From contig DAIOSQ010000037.1 of the NCBI GenBank assembly GCA_036752465.1, forward strand, positions 1-17,487: DNA of 17,487 nt, given 5' to 3'. Shown here piece by piece: positions 7,755 through 15,674 of this stretch (its first letter is position 1; each line of letters opens with the position of its first letter). This stretch comes from DAIOSQ01 sp036752465 (lineage in GTDB: Bacteria > Pseudomonadota > Gammaproteobacteria > Legionellales > Legionellaceae). The notes below the pieces were generated by a model. It saw only the letters and a program-made list of their open reading frames with translations, was not told the origin of the DNA and searched no databases. A program made the translations under genes and the position numbers.

Positions 7755-8675
7755 ATGCTTATGCTTAACCAATGGTTGCTGCGTCAGGTCAAATCAATAC
7801 TTGGTCATTATCAACATGCATTAACATGGGGTATTGTTCTTGCGCTGACGCCATACACAGTCTGGTTATCGATGTCTTTGGTTGCGCTCGTTACACTGCG
7901 TAAAGGTTGGCGAGAGGGTGCTTATCTTTTGGCCCCGATTTTCGTAGTGAGCTATGCAATAAACTGGATGTCGTCTTCGGCTCCCAATGCGCTGAGTGAA
8001 GCTATCCTCACATTCATACCGATATACGTTGCAGCGCTGACTTTGCGTTACAGTGTCAGCTGGCAAATGGTGGCTTATGGATTATTGCTGGAAATGCTTT
8101 TTTCTGCTATGTTTGCACAAATTTTTGTACCTGATGTCATCATGGTGCAGTTTGAATTTATGAAAACAGTGCTAAATCAGCTAAGCCCGGATAATGCCTT
8201 GGTAACATTGCTCAGCAATGGTGAATCACGTCATCAACTGCTGATGGCCAACTATCTATTTGGTGTGCAAATGGTTTCAGTTGGTATCTCAACCACGATG
8301 TCGCTATTGTGTGCTCGATCGATGCAGTCTCAGCTGTTTTTCCCACAAGGCTTTCGAGCGGAAATAAACGCCTTTCGTGGCAACAAAATCATGTTATGCG
8401 TATTTGTCTTGTTGGTATGTGCTGCAAGCGCTAAAAATGTACTGGCAATGAATATGCTGCCCGCTATGGTTGCCTATTTCATGTTGGCTGGTATGAGCTT
8501 GGGTCAGCTGCTATTTGCGCAAAAAAAATCTATCCACGCCAGTATGATGCTCATTTTGGCGGTGATATTTTTGCCATTTATCATGCTGCCGATAACTGTA
8601 CTGATTGGACTATTCGACAGTATATTAAATTTTAGATGTTATCTGACTGGGGCTAAGGCAGATAAAACCACATAA
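7755..8675 (+). CDS. DUF2232 family integral membrane protein
   Basis: A 306-residue protein with roughly eight hydrophobic segments spread over its whole length and short charged loops. It ends with a helix followed by LFDSILNFR, a feature typical of the DUF2232 (YybS-like) family. Members of this family commonly sit between rpsR and rplI in gammaproteobacteria such as Pseudomonas, and this position supports the assignment as much as the sequence does. The function of the family is not established; a transporter-like or membrane-organising role is only a guess. The ATG is two bases after the rpsR stop with no clear Shine-Dalgarno sequence, so translation probably depends on coupling to rpsR. 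A second ATG two codons downstream could also serve. Confidence 0.85.
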   Translation: MLMLNQWLLRQVKSILGHYQHALTWGIVLALTPYTVWLSMSLVALVTLRKGWREGAYLLAPIFVVSYAINWMSSSAPNALSEAILTFIPIYVAALTLRYSVSWQMVAYGLLLEMLFSAMFAQIFVPDVIMVQFEFMKTVLNQLSPDNALVTLLSNGESRHQLLMANYLFGVQMVSVGISTTMSLLCARSMQSQLFFPQGFRAEINAFRGNKIMLCVFVLLVCAASAKNVLAMNMLPAMVAYFMLAGMSLGQLLFAQKKSIHASMMLILAVIFLPFIMLPITVLIGLFDSILNFRCYLTGAKADKTT

Positions 8676-8690
8676 GAGAAGGGGAGTATT

Positions 8691-9137
8691 ATGCAATTAA
8701 TATTGTTAGAGAAAATAAAAAATCTGGGTAATTTAGGTGACAAAATCAACGTCAAACCTGGGTTTGGTAGAAATTATTTGATTCCACAAAGCAAAGCAGT
8801 ATATGCCACGGAAGAAAATATAAAATTGTTTGAGGAGCGGCGAGCAGAGCTTGAGAAAAAAGCGCAACAAGCATTGGCGCACGCTGAACAACTCGCTGCC
8901 AAGATTAATGATATCTCTGTCACCATTGCAGCACAAGCCAGTGATGAGGGCAAGCTATATGGCTCAGTGGGTACTGTTGATATTAAAGAAGCTCTTAGTG
9001 CCAAATCAATTCAAGTTAGCAAGCGTGAAATTGTGATGCCAGAAGGAAGCATTCATTCCATCGGCAACTATATGGTAGAAGTGCATGTGCATAGCGATGT
9101 GATTGCTAAATTACAAGTTGAAATTGTAGCAAGTTAA
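8691..9137 (+). CDS. rplI: 50S ribosomal protein L9
   Basis: A 148-residue L9, normal full length. It consists of the N-terminal rRNA-binding domain with the family signature NLGDKINVKPGFGRNYLIP (about residues 13-31), a long charged connecting helix (about 45-75) and a C-terminal domain ending in VEVHVHSDVIAKLQVEIVAS. L9 binds 23S rRNA near the L1 stalk and supports reading-frame fidelity. The start follows a strong GGGGAG site 15 bases after the DUF2232 stop. It closes the ribosomal operon. The often-linked dnaB is not next to it. No convincing terminator is visible in the 169 bases before the convergent CLC gene. Confidence 0.98.
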   Translation: MQLILLEKIKNLGNLGDKINVKPGFGRNYLIPQSKAVYATEENIKLFEERRAELEKKAQQALAHAEQLAAKINDISVTIAAQASDEGKLYGSVGTVDIKEALSAKSIQVSKREIVMPEGSIHSIGNYMVEVHVHSDVIAKLQVEIVAS

Positions 9138-9306
9138 AGTCGCGATGTGCGCAGCCAAAGATCCTGATTGAGGGCTCGTTGCAGCAAATTTTTGTGAAAA
9201 TATATCTATATGTTCAGCAAAGATTGGCTGCAGCTGTAGCAAATAAGCTAAAGAAATATAATGCAGAGAAAGCAAGCCATAGAGCGAGTGACTTACAGAG
9301 AAATGC

Positions 9307-10611
9307 CTATTTAGAGTTAGCGGTGTGTTTTTTCTTTTGGCACAAGTTTCTCTCTAAAAGTTGGGTGTAAATAGGTTTGTTTTTTGCTGCTTGCATCACG
9401 ATACACGATACCATACAAGTCAGCATCAGCGGCAATATTAATGAATAGTTCTTGGTCATTTCAATGACCAAAATCACTCCAGTTATAGGCGCGCCTACCG
9501 AGGCGGCAAACAAACCACTCATGCCAGCCAATGCAAATATACCAGGCTCCAGAGTTAGATCGGCAAATAGCCAGTGAACACATTGATATCCCGCCAATCC
9601 AAATAAGGTGCCTATAGCCATCATCGGCGCAAAAATGCCTCCAGGAACATTCGTTGAGTAGGATACCAGCGTGGTTATAAAACGAATAAAAGCCAAACTT
9701 AAGATAATATGCATGGCAGGCAATGCCGTCAGTGCTTGGTTGATAATAGCATAGCCCGATCCTACGCACTGTGGATGGATATAAGCCAAACAACCTATGA
9801 TAGCGGCGATACTTAACGTATAAAGAAACTGATACGTTAGGCTTAAATTATCCACTTGGTTGAGAATCAAAATGAGGGAGCGATTGAGTGTCAACCCTAA
9901 AAATCCGACAGCCATACCAAACAAGATAAATACCCAAAGCGATTGGACGGTGAGGTGGGTATGAATTACGTGCATCTGAATGGCTGCATCTGTCCCAAGC
10001 AAGAGATGTAACATGATGGTTGCTGCTACACAAGTCATGATAACCACGATTAACTGCATCAATGAATAGTCAAATTTGCGATGCATTTCCTCCATAACAA
10101 ATAATACGCCTGCGAGTGGCGCATTAAACGCGGCTGCTAATCCGGCTGCTGCACCAGCAGCAATCAACGTATCACGTTGCTGCGGTGAAAGATAAAAGCA
10201 ATCGCTTAACATGGCGCCGACATTACCCCCCATTTGAATGGTGGGTCCTTCTCGACCTAATACCATTTTGGCAGAAATAGCCAAAAGTCCGCCGATAAAT
10301 TTCACAGGTAGTAACTTTTTCCAAGATGGCTGGTTGATATGCATTAAAGCCCCTTCAATTTGCGGAACGCCGCTGCCTTGAGCTTGTGGAGCAATGAATT
10401 TTACTGCAAGCCAAGCTATGCCAACCATTGCCGCAGATAGCAAGGCGGAGAGCATGATACCTGGTAGCGCGAATGCGCTAGGCGTGCTCAATATGTTTGA
10501 TAACCGAGTATCCAGATAAACAATACTGATTTGAAAGTAAGATGCAATCGTACCTGTCAACAATCCAGTTAATATGGCTAAAAAATAAAGCAAGCAGGGC
10601 TTTTCATGCAT
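9307..10611 (-). CDS. clcA: CLC-family chloride/proton antiporter
   Basis: A 434-residue multi-membrane protein with the complete set of CLC selectivity motifs. GSGVPQ (79-84) and GREGP (119-123) are present, the latter with the gating glutamate Glu121. FNAPLAGVLFVMEEM (162-176) carries Glu175 at the position of the internal proton glutamate Glu203 of E. coli ClcA. GIFAPMMAIG follows later, and Tyr415 in KPIYTQLLER stands for the chloride-coordinating Tyr445. The presence of both glutamates indicates an H+/Cl- exchanger and not a passive channel; in E. coli this supports extreme acid resistance. There is no C-terminal CBS domain. The start ATG at 10611 has GGAG about ten bases upstream. It is divergent from the NUDIX gene across an 87-base gap and convergent with rplI. 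Confidence 0.95.
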   Translation of the reverse strand: MHEKPCLLYFLAILTGLLTGTIASYFQISIVYLDTRLSNILSTPSAFALPGIMLSALLSAAMVGIAWLAVKFIAPQAQGSGVPQIEGALMHINQPSWKKLLPVKFIGGLLAISAKMVLGREGPTIQMGGNVGAMLSDCFYLSPQQRDTLIAAGAAAGLAAAFNAPLAGVLFVMEEMHRKFDYSLMQLIVVIMTCVAATIMLHLLLGTDAAIQMHVIHTHLTVQSLWVFILFGMAVGFLGLTLNRSLILILNQVDNLSLTYQFLYTLSIAAIIGCLAYIHPQCVGSGYAIINQALTALPAMHIILSLAFIRFITTLVSYSTNVPGGIFAPMMAIGTLFGLAGYQCVHWLFADLTLEPGIFALAGMSGLFAASVGAPITGVILVIEMTKNYSLILPLMLTCMVSCIVMQAAKNKPIYTQLLERNLCQKKKHTANSK

Positions 10612-10698
10612 TTATTATTAACTCCAGTGGTCACATCTCTAGGAATTACTTTTTCAATATACCATAATCAGGTTATTTAAGAAGGCAAAACTCGTCCT

Positions 10699-11271
10699 AT
10701 GAAAATAAAATCTGATATATGCACCGATTACTGTAGTCATTGTGGACATCAAACAATTGCTTTTTTAACCCCAGAACATGACACGCTTGTGCGTAAGGTT
10801 TGTCGTAACTGTCAAACTATTCATTATGAAAATCCCAAAATAGTCGTGGGTGCAGTCACCACCTGGGAAGATAAATTTTTATTATGTAAGCGTGCGATTG
10901 AACCCCAAGTAGGATTGTGGACGTATCCTGCTGGATTTTTAGAAAATGGCGAGTCTTTACAGCAAGGTGTGATGCGTGAGGCTTACGAGGAAGCGTTGGT
11001 GAACATAGCCATTTCTCACTTGCTTGGGACGTACTCTTTAACAAGCATCCATCAAGTACATATGATTTATGCTGCTACAATGACCAAACTAGAGTTTGGC
11101 TGTGGAATTGAAAGCAGCGAAGTCATCTTGGTGGCAGCGGATCAAATACCCTGGGATAAACTGGCATTTCCTGTGATAAAGTGGGCCTTAAAAGCTTATT
11201 TGACCAATAAGCCAGGCATCATTGATAGCAAAGCCACCCATGAAACTTTAGAAAAATCTTGGGATTTGTAA
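10699..11271 (+). CDS. NUDIX hydrolase with N-terminal zinc ribbon (Nudix_N_2 type)
   Basis: A 190-residue protein. An N-terminal zinc ribbon is formed by Cys12, Cys15, Cys35 and Cys38. It is followed by a NUDIX fold with the box G79-x5-E85-x7-R93-E94-AY-E97-E98, which supplies the metal-binding glutamates for cleaving a nucleoside diphosphate linked to another group. The box glycine after EE is replaced (EEALV). This replacement is common in the zinc-ribbon branch, whose later IPWDKLAFPVIKWAL segment (about 154-168) is also present, so it is not a sign of decay. Substrates in this branch include ADP-ribose-like or dinucleotide compounds such as FAD; the one here cannot be read from sequence. 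The Shine-Dalgarno (AGAAGG) is rather far from the ATG. The P450 gene starts nine bases after the stop, so the two are very likely cotranscribed. Confidence 0.9.
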   Translation: MKIKSDICTDYCSHCGHQTIAFLTPEHDTLVRKVCRNCQTIHYENPKIVVGAVTTWEDKFLLCKRAIEPQVGLWTYPAGFLENGESLQQGVMREAYEEALVNIAISHLLGTYSLTSIHQVHMIYAATMTKLEFGCGIESSEVILVAADQIPWDKLAFPVIKWALKAYLTNKPGIIDSKATHETLEKSWDL

Positions 11272-11280
11272 GGAAATGTA

Positions 11281-12498
11281 ATGGATGGTGTTGCTTTTAT
11301 ACGCTACGGTGGTGGAGCCTTTGATCTCAGAAAATATTTTATCAAAGTGTGTGCTTGGCTGCAGCGCAAGCCAGTCTTAATATTAGAGAGTGATCCTTTG
11401 CTGTGCGCAACAATTTTGGCTAACTCTGACAAAAAAGGAACTTTTCTCGAGCACCTATTGGCGATTCCAGCATGGCACCCAATTTACTCACTTGAATCAG
11501 AAGATGGTGCACGTTGGAAAGCGCTCTCTATGTATTGTTGTCAGGTATTTCGAAAATTACGCTGGAAAGAGCACATCCCGTTACAAGTGACTGCGCATGT
11601 TCAAAGGCTGGCAGAAGCGATGCGGCTTGATCCATCATTGGTGATGGGGGCCGAGCAAGTATCACGCATTACCCTCAACGTTTTGTATGAGCTGCTTTTT
11701 GAACAAGAAATTTCCCCAGATGAAGCCACTCTATTTTATCAAGCGTCCATTGAATGGCGTAAAGAAATTGCTTTGAAAGGCAAAGGAGATTACCGCATCA
11801 AAGCAGCGTTTTGCCAGCGTCTCACTGAGAGCATTCGAGCATCCAGTTATGCTGCGGGGCCTACTCAGGAAGGCGCAAGCGATGAGATGATGTGGTTGTC
11901 GGTGTTCGCGCAACCATTTATTTTGTCACCGCAAATAAATGTCAGTGATATTATGGTCTCGGTGTTTGCTTTTTTACGCGCTAATGCAGCGTTGTATGAG
12001 GTCTCACGTATAAAAGCAGCACAGGGCGATGATGCCTATCTACAAGCAGTTATCATGGAAGCCATTCGGCTGCAGCATCCCTTCCCGATTCTGGAAAGAG
12101 AGCTGACTGCAGCTGCCACCATCCAAGGCAAAAGCTATCCAGCAGGTACGCAGGTCATTATGATTCTTGATCACTTTATCCAAAATAGGACATTTGATCC
12201 GCAAACTTGGTTGGAGCCCGCTGTAAAAAATTCATTTGAAGGGCTTGTGTTTGGAGCAGGCAAGCGCATATGTTTGGGAAAGATATTGGCTACACAGTTG
12301 ATGGTAGAGCTGTTGAAAGCAATGTTGGTCATGTTACCAGATAAAAAAATTCAACCCGGATTGAGTCATGTATTTAGCGGCCGGGATAACGATGATACAT
12401 CATCTTGGAGAGAATCCTGCTATCAGATGAAGATATTTGGTAGAACGCTTTGGATGAGCTTTAAAATAGGACTAAAGAATAGTCGCATGAGTCTGTAA
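11281..12498 (+). CDS. Cytochrome P450, short and diverged
   Basis: A 405-residue soluble P450 without membrane anchor. The heme-binding loop FGAGKRICLG (322-331) gives Cys331 as the iron ligand. The K-helix ExxR is EAIR (Glu260, Arg263). The segment RTFDPQTWLEP (about 296-306) is the usual stretch before the heme loop. The I-helix signature AGx(D/E)T is not evident. By spacing from ExxR it should fall near 221-226, which reads VSDIMV, so an acidic residue is present but the oxygen-activating threonine appears to be replaced by isoleucine. That suggests an unusual P450 (peroxygenase-like, or a threonine-independent hydroxylase) or loss of activity. The start is set by AAGGA six bases before the ATG, overlapping the NUDIX stop. 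No ferredoxin or reductase gene is nearby, so electron partners must lie elsewhere. The substrate is unknown. Confidence 0.85.
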   Translation: MDGVAFIRYGGGAFDLRKYFIKVCAWLQRKPVLILESDPLLCATILANSDKKGTFLEHLLAIPAWHPIYSLESEDGARWKALSMYCCQVFRKLRWKEHIPLQVTAHVQRLAEAMRLDPSLVMGAEQVSRITLNVLYELLFEQEISPDEATLFYQASIEWRKEIALKGKGDYRIKAAFCQRLTESIRASSYAAGPTQEGASDEMMWLSVFAQPFILSPQINVSDIMVSVFAFLRANAALYEVSRIKAAQGDDAYLQAVIMEAIRLQHPFPILERELTAAATIQGKSYPAGTQVIMILDHFIQNRTFDPQTWLEPAVKNSFEGLVFGAGKRICLGKILATQLMVELLKAMLVMLPDKKIQPGLSHVFSGRDNDDTSSWRESCYQMKIFGRTLWMSFKIGLKNSRMSL

Positions 12499-12619
12499 CC
12501 ATCGGGTAGAATGGGTATGTTAAATCCTCAGGTGATCGATTTATATAGCTCCTTATGTTATAGATTGTGCCACAGGTTCGGGATGTGGTGTGGAGGGTAA
12601 TTGCACGAAGTCTTGCATG

Positions 12620-12658
12620 GCCAAAAATGTCGCCTAAAAATGTCGCCTAAAAATTGAC
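12620..12658 (+). repeat. Three phased copies of a GCC(T)AAAAATGTC element
   Basis: GCCAAAAATGTC (12620-12631), GCCTAAAAATGTC (12632-12644) and GCCTAAAAATTGAC (12645-12658) lie head to tail with a 12-14 base period. The third copy supplies the -35 hexamer of the predicted promoter for the 826-aa gene. The rest of the 206-base gap after the P450 gene shows no gene and no convincing terminator. Confidence 0.7.
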
Positions 12659-12682
12659 TTTATTCATTTAGAATGATACAGT
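12654..12682 (+). promoter_or_regulatory. Predicted promoter of the 826-aa protein gene
   Basis: TTGACT (12654-12659), a 17-base spacer ending in TGA and TACAGT (12677-12682) form a -35 plus extended -10 pattern. Transcription would begin near 12689, leaving only about 16 bases before the ATG at 12705. Sequence match only. Confidence 0.45.
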
Positions 12683-12704
12683 CAGATTCTTTGTATGAGC
12701 ACAA

Positions 12705-15185
12705 ATGAAACAGACAGAAGAACTTCTACCCTATACCCTCGTTGCATCAAAAAGTCGCTTTCATCCGCATGAAAATCCTTTGTTTGCCTACTTGGTCGAC
12801 CATTATCAGCAAAAAAGATGTGATGAAATCGAGACCAATTCTGGTTTTGAGCGTATGGTGGAATGGGAAAAAGATGGGCGTAAAGCACTTTTTTTTCATC
12901 TTGCCTTTGTCCCGGTTGATTTTCCTATTTTTCAAGATTTTGGCTTAACTGATCTTCATCTCAGCGTTGATTGTAAGTTAGTGGACACAGACAGCATCCC
13001 ACATCGTAAATTGCCCCCTCATCATGTAAGTTTGGTTTACATAAACCGCAAGACAGAACAAAAAATCACGGTGCGAATCGAGTATACCAAACGCGCCAAT
13101 CTTGTCTATGCAACATTACGCCATCTCGATGGTTCTTCCAAGGAATCTCTGCAACTCACAACCATTCAAAAAGAATATCTCTTGCTGCAAGCCATTTCAT
13201 CCCAACAATTGTTACAGAGTTTTTTGCAAGCCAATCAACAAGCACAGTACCAACTATTATTAGAAGTGCAAGATTTGGATAAACAATTAAGAGGTGATGA
13301 TATCAATACAACCAGCATATTGCTGAGCTTGATTGAACGCTTGACAAAGTACGCACGCTATAGTGGGTGCTGGGATGGCCGTATTGATATGTGCCAGAGT
13401 TATTTAGACAAATTACATACAGTTGAGCTGCCAATACCCATGCAAGGGAGTAGCGAACAAGATACATCAGAGCCTGTCGACGCAGAGCTGTCAGTACGCG
13501 CTTCTCCACAGAAACAGGCTCCAATAGCATGGGAAGAGCGCATTGTAATGCATATTGATACATGGCTTACGCAAGCACCTTTGGATGTTTTGGATAGTAC
13601 GGCAGTGAGTGCCTGGATTAGAACGCATATTACAAATTTTGCTGTTTTGGATGAACTGTGTCTATCTCATTTTATGGATGCGCCAACATTCAGCGCTCAG
13701 CCATTTATTCAAGCACAATGGCAACGTCTGCCTACTAGAGGCACGTTATTGGAATATTTTACGCAACATTTATTCTTAGGGCATAGCGAATTGGTCCGAG
13801 ATATAGCACCCCTCCTAAATGATACAATAGAACTTTACCAGATCTATATGCGCTTTTTGCATGCTATTGAACAAGAAATAGAATTACGCACGCAACGAAT
13901 TGCTACGGCGCATGTTTTATATGATAGTTCTCCGCTATACAAAAATGTATTGATGTCTAAACGGTATACTTTATTGGATGATGGTGAGCATCTTCGAGGA
14001 ATTTTAGTCGATTTATTTTTACAAGATAATTTCGACGTATTTTGTATGTATGTAGATCAAGGCATGGCCAGTGATACCGGACTGCAATTGCTTTTACCCG
14101 GAATACCTTATCATGCAATAGGCGCGATAATCTCTCTGTTTTATAGCAATCCGCGCCCAACAGCTTACATAGAAAAACTATTTTCTCGACAAAGCAACAT
14201 CATCTTACCGCATATTGAAAACTTAGATCTTAGTTTGTATCAAATCGAAGGTAAAAAAATAATACGGCATAAAGCGAATACTTACCTTATTGAGAGAAAT
14301 CATAGAAAGAAAAAGATCGAACTTTCAAATATGTGCCAACACAGTTCAATCACCACACTACGGATAACTTTAGATAAATACGAAGAAGGTGCTATCCGCC
14401 TTATGCCTCCAGCCCGTCTATCACAACTAGATGAATTGCTCACAATATTGGCGCAACATAGCAGTCCGGAACTTTTAATTAAAGAAACTATGAAATTTTT
14501 TGATAACCATTTCTTTGTAACATCGTATGGTGCCCCGTATCAACGATCGGTGCATCCAGAAGTTATGATGGCTAAGACCATGGATGAGTTAATTGCGCTC
14601 TATAGAGAGAGCTCCCTGCCAAGGGAACAATCGGTTCGGTTATTAATTGGTGTAGTATTTGATAATGCAAGAAAAAAGTCATTTGCAGATATCATGCGTA
14701 ATGGTGGACAAAACTTATTAACTAAGTGTCTAGCAACTTTTAACAGTTGCTCGTTGGAAGAACAAACTACAATAGTGCGTAACCTGTTTCGATTGATTTT
14801 GGCTGGATTAAGAACAAAACAAAGTAAAGAATGTATTTTTTTAATGCGGGCATTGATATTTTGTTGCCTAAGCGTCGCTGATCCTACAATCGAAATCCAT
14901 TATACATTACTCAGTGCCATTTTCCTTTTTGGCACTGCACGCGGCGATATGCCAGAGTTACAAATGATATCACCTATGTTGAAAACAATGGCTGACAACT
15001 ATGTCAAGGGTTTACCCGAATCAGCGCGCGTGCTTTTGAATCAGAAAAATCTATCTTTGATGCGTTACATCATGAGTGAAGCAAGTCCGCAAACTTTTTT
15101 TAACAGCACATCAAAATCGAATGGCCTGACGGTCCAAACTTCTATAACCACTCAAGATGAGAAAGAAACCATAAGACCAACTTAA
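12705..15185 (+). CDS. Unrecognised 826-residue protein, candidate effector
   Basis: I do not recognise a family. Residues 1-150 alternate hydrophobic strands and polar turns and look like a mainly beta domain. About 155-215 is Gln/Leu-rich and helical, possibly a short coiled coil. About 248-282 is a Ser/Glu/Pro/Gln linker without order-promoting residues. The remainder is largely amphipathic helix, including a basic patch near RNHRKKK (about 530-536). It ends with a Ser/Thr-rich polar tail containing DEKET. There is no signal peptide and no clear transmembrane segment, so a cytosolic or type IV-exported location is possible. A polar Ser/Thr/Glu tail is compatible with Dot/Icm export signals but is weak evidence. 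The ATG at 12705 has only GAG as a ribosome site. The gene stands alone behind its own predicted promoter and repeat array. The long open frame supports a real protein; its role is unknown. Confidence 0.8.
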   Translation: MKQTEELLPYTLVASKSRFHPHENPLFAYLVDHYQQKRCDEIETNSGFERMVEWEKDGRKALFFHLAFVPVDFPIFQDFGLTDLHLSVDCKLVDTDSIPHRKLPPHHVSLVYINRKTEQKITVRIEYTKRANLVYATLRHLDGSSKESLQLTTIQKEYLLLQAISSQQLLQSFLQANQQAQYQLLLEVQDLDKQLRGDDINTTSILLSLIERLTKYARYSGCWDGRIDMCQSYLDKLHTVELPIPMQGSSEQDTSEPVDAELSVRASPQKQAPIAWEERIVMHIDTWLTQAPLDVLDSTAVSAWIRTHITNFAVLDELCLSHFMDAPTFSAQPFIQAQWQRLPTRGTLLEYFTQHLFLGHSELVRDIAPLLNDTIELYQIYMRFLHAIEQEIELRTQRIATAHVLYDSSPLYKNVLMSKRYTLLDDGEHLRGILVDLFLQDNFDVFCMYVDQGMASDTGLQLLLPGIPYHAIGAIISLFYSNPRPTAYIEKLFSRQSNIILPHIENLDLSLYQIEGKKIIRHKANTYLIERNHRKKKIELSNMCQHSSITTLRITLDKYEEGAIRLMPPARLSQLDELLTILAQHSSPELLIKETMKFFDNHFFVTSYGAPYQRSVHPEVMMAKTMDELIALYRESSLPREQSVRLLIGVVFDNARKKSFADIMRNGGQNLLTKCLATFNSCSLEEQTTIVRNLFRLILAGLRTKQSKECIFLMRALIFCCLSVADPTIEIHYTLLSAIFLFGTARGDMPELQMISPMLKTMADNYVKGLPESARVLLNQKNLSLMRYIMSEASPQTFFNSTSKSNGLTVQTSITTQDEKETIRPT

Positions 15186-15225
15186 ATATCAAAATATTGA
15201 AAAAATACACAACAAAGAATTAATT

Positions 15226-15673
15226 ATGGCTAAAATAAAAATAGAGAAAATATCTACAAATGAACCGAATTAACAGTAATCGACTTGATTGAAAAAACAT
15301 TTGAAGTATTAAAGAAGCACGAGTTTGATTTAATCACCGGAGCTACGTGTTGTTTGGGATGTTGATAGCCACCATCTTCGGATTGAAGTGACGTTCTTTG
15401 ACGATCCTGGTAAAAAGTTATCAAATGGGTGTACCATCTTGATAGGTAAGCGGTGTTGTGGCTCTTTGATTTGTACCCAATATTAGTGTGCATATTATTG
15501 CAAAATTAACCGCATAGATTGATGCGGTAGGTTATGATGGTTTGAGTTAAGTAAGAAAAACACCTGGTTATCATGATGAGCCATTACATGGAGTTCGGAA
15601 AAATCAAGATCTACTTAATCGTGAGGACCTTTCTCTCACTGTTGATATACAATACTCACCCGCATGGTACTAG
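15226..15673 (+). pseudogene. Decayed coding remnant with compensating frameshifts
   Basis: This 489-base gap contains pieces of a broken protein. ATG 15226 reads MAKIKIEKISTNEP and hits a stop at 15271. The sequence continues in the third-phase frame as ELTVIDLIEKTFEVLKKHEF and on to about 15340. It then returns to the first frame as LRVVWDVDSHHLRIEV followed by TFFDDPGKKLSNG, ending at 15486. A further stretch near the end (15566-15670), in yet another frame, reads GYHDEPLHGVRKNQDLLNRE followed by DLSLTVDIQYSPAWY. Each piece has protein-like composition. Joining them needs one lost base near 15267 and one gained near 15342, then at least one more shift and internal stops. I do not recognise the parent family. 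A genuine remnant is more likely than chance for the first 260 bases; the tail is less sure. Confidence 0.45.
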
Positions 15674-15674
15674 A

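Noticed and set aside
9138..9306. Rho-independent terminator between rplI and the CLC gene
   Set aside because: Only 4-bp stems (for example AGCC/GGCT) and small palindromes without a following T-run on the right strand; not supportable.
9179..9370. 63-codon plus-strand frame after rplI
   Set aside because: Runs into the 3' end of the CLC gene, has no ribosome site and no protein-like pattern.
10930..11000. NUDIX box glycine replaced by leucine as a sign of inactivation
   Set aside because: The zinc-ribbon NUDIX branch commonly lacks this glycine, and all metal-binding glutamates are present.
12570..12588. CCACA/TGTGG hairpin after the P450 gene
   Set aside because: Five-base stem with a nine-base loop and no T-run; too weak for a terminator.
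12620..12658. PmrA box or CpxR site upstream of the 826-aa gene
   Set aside because: The repeat period of 12-14 bases and the core sequence differ from the 11- and 10-base spaced direct repeats of those regulators.
15254..15493. 79-codon minus-strand frame in the gap after the 826-aa gene
   Set aside because: Low-complexity, no ribosome site; the plus-strand fragments in the same interval look more protein-like.
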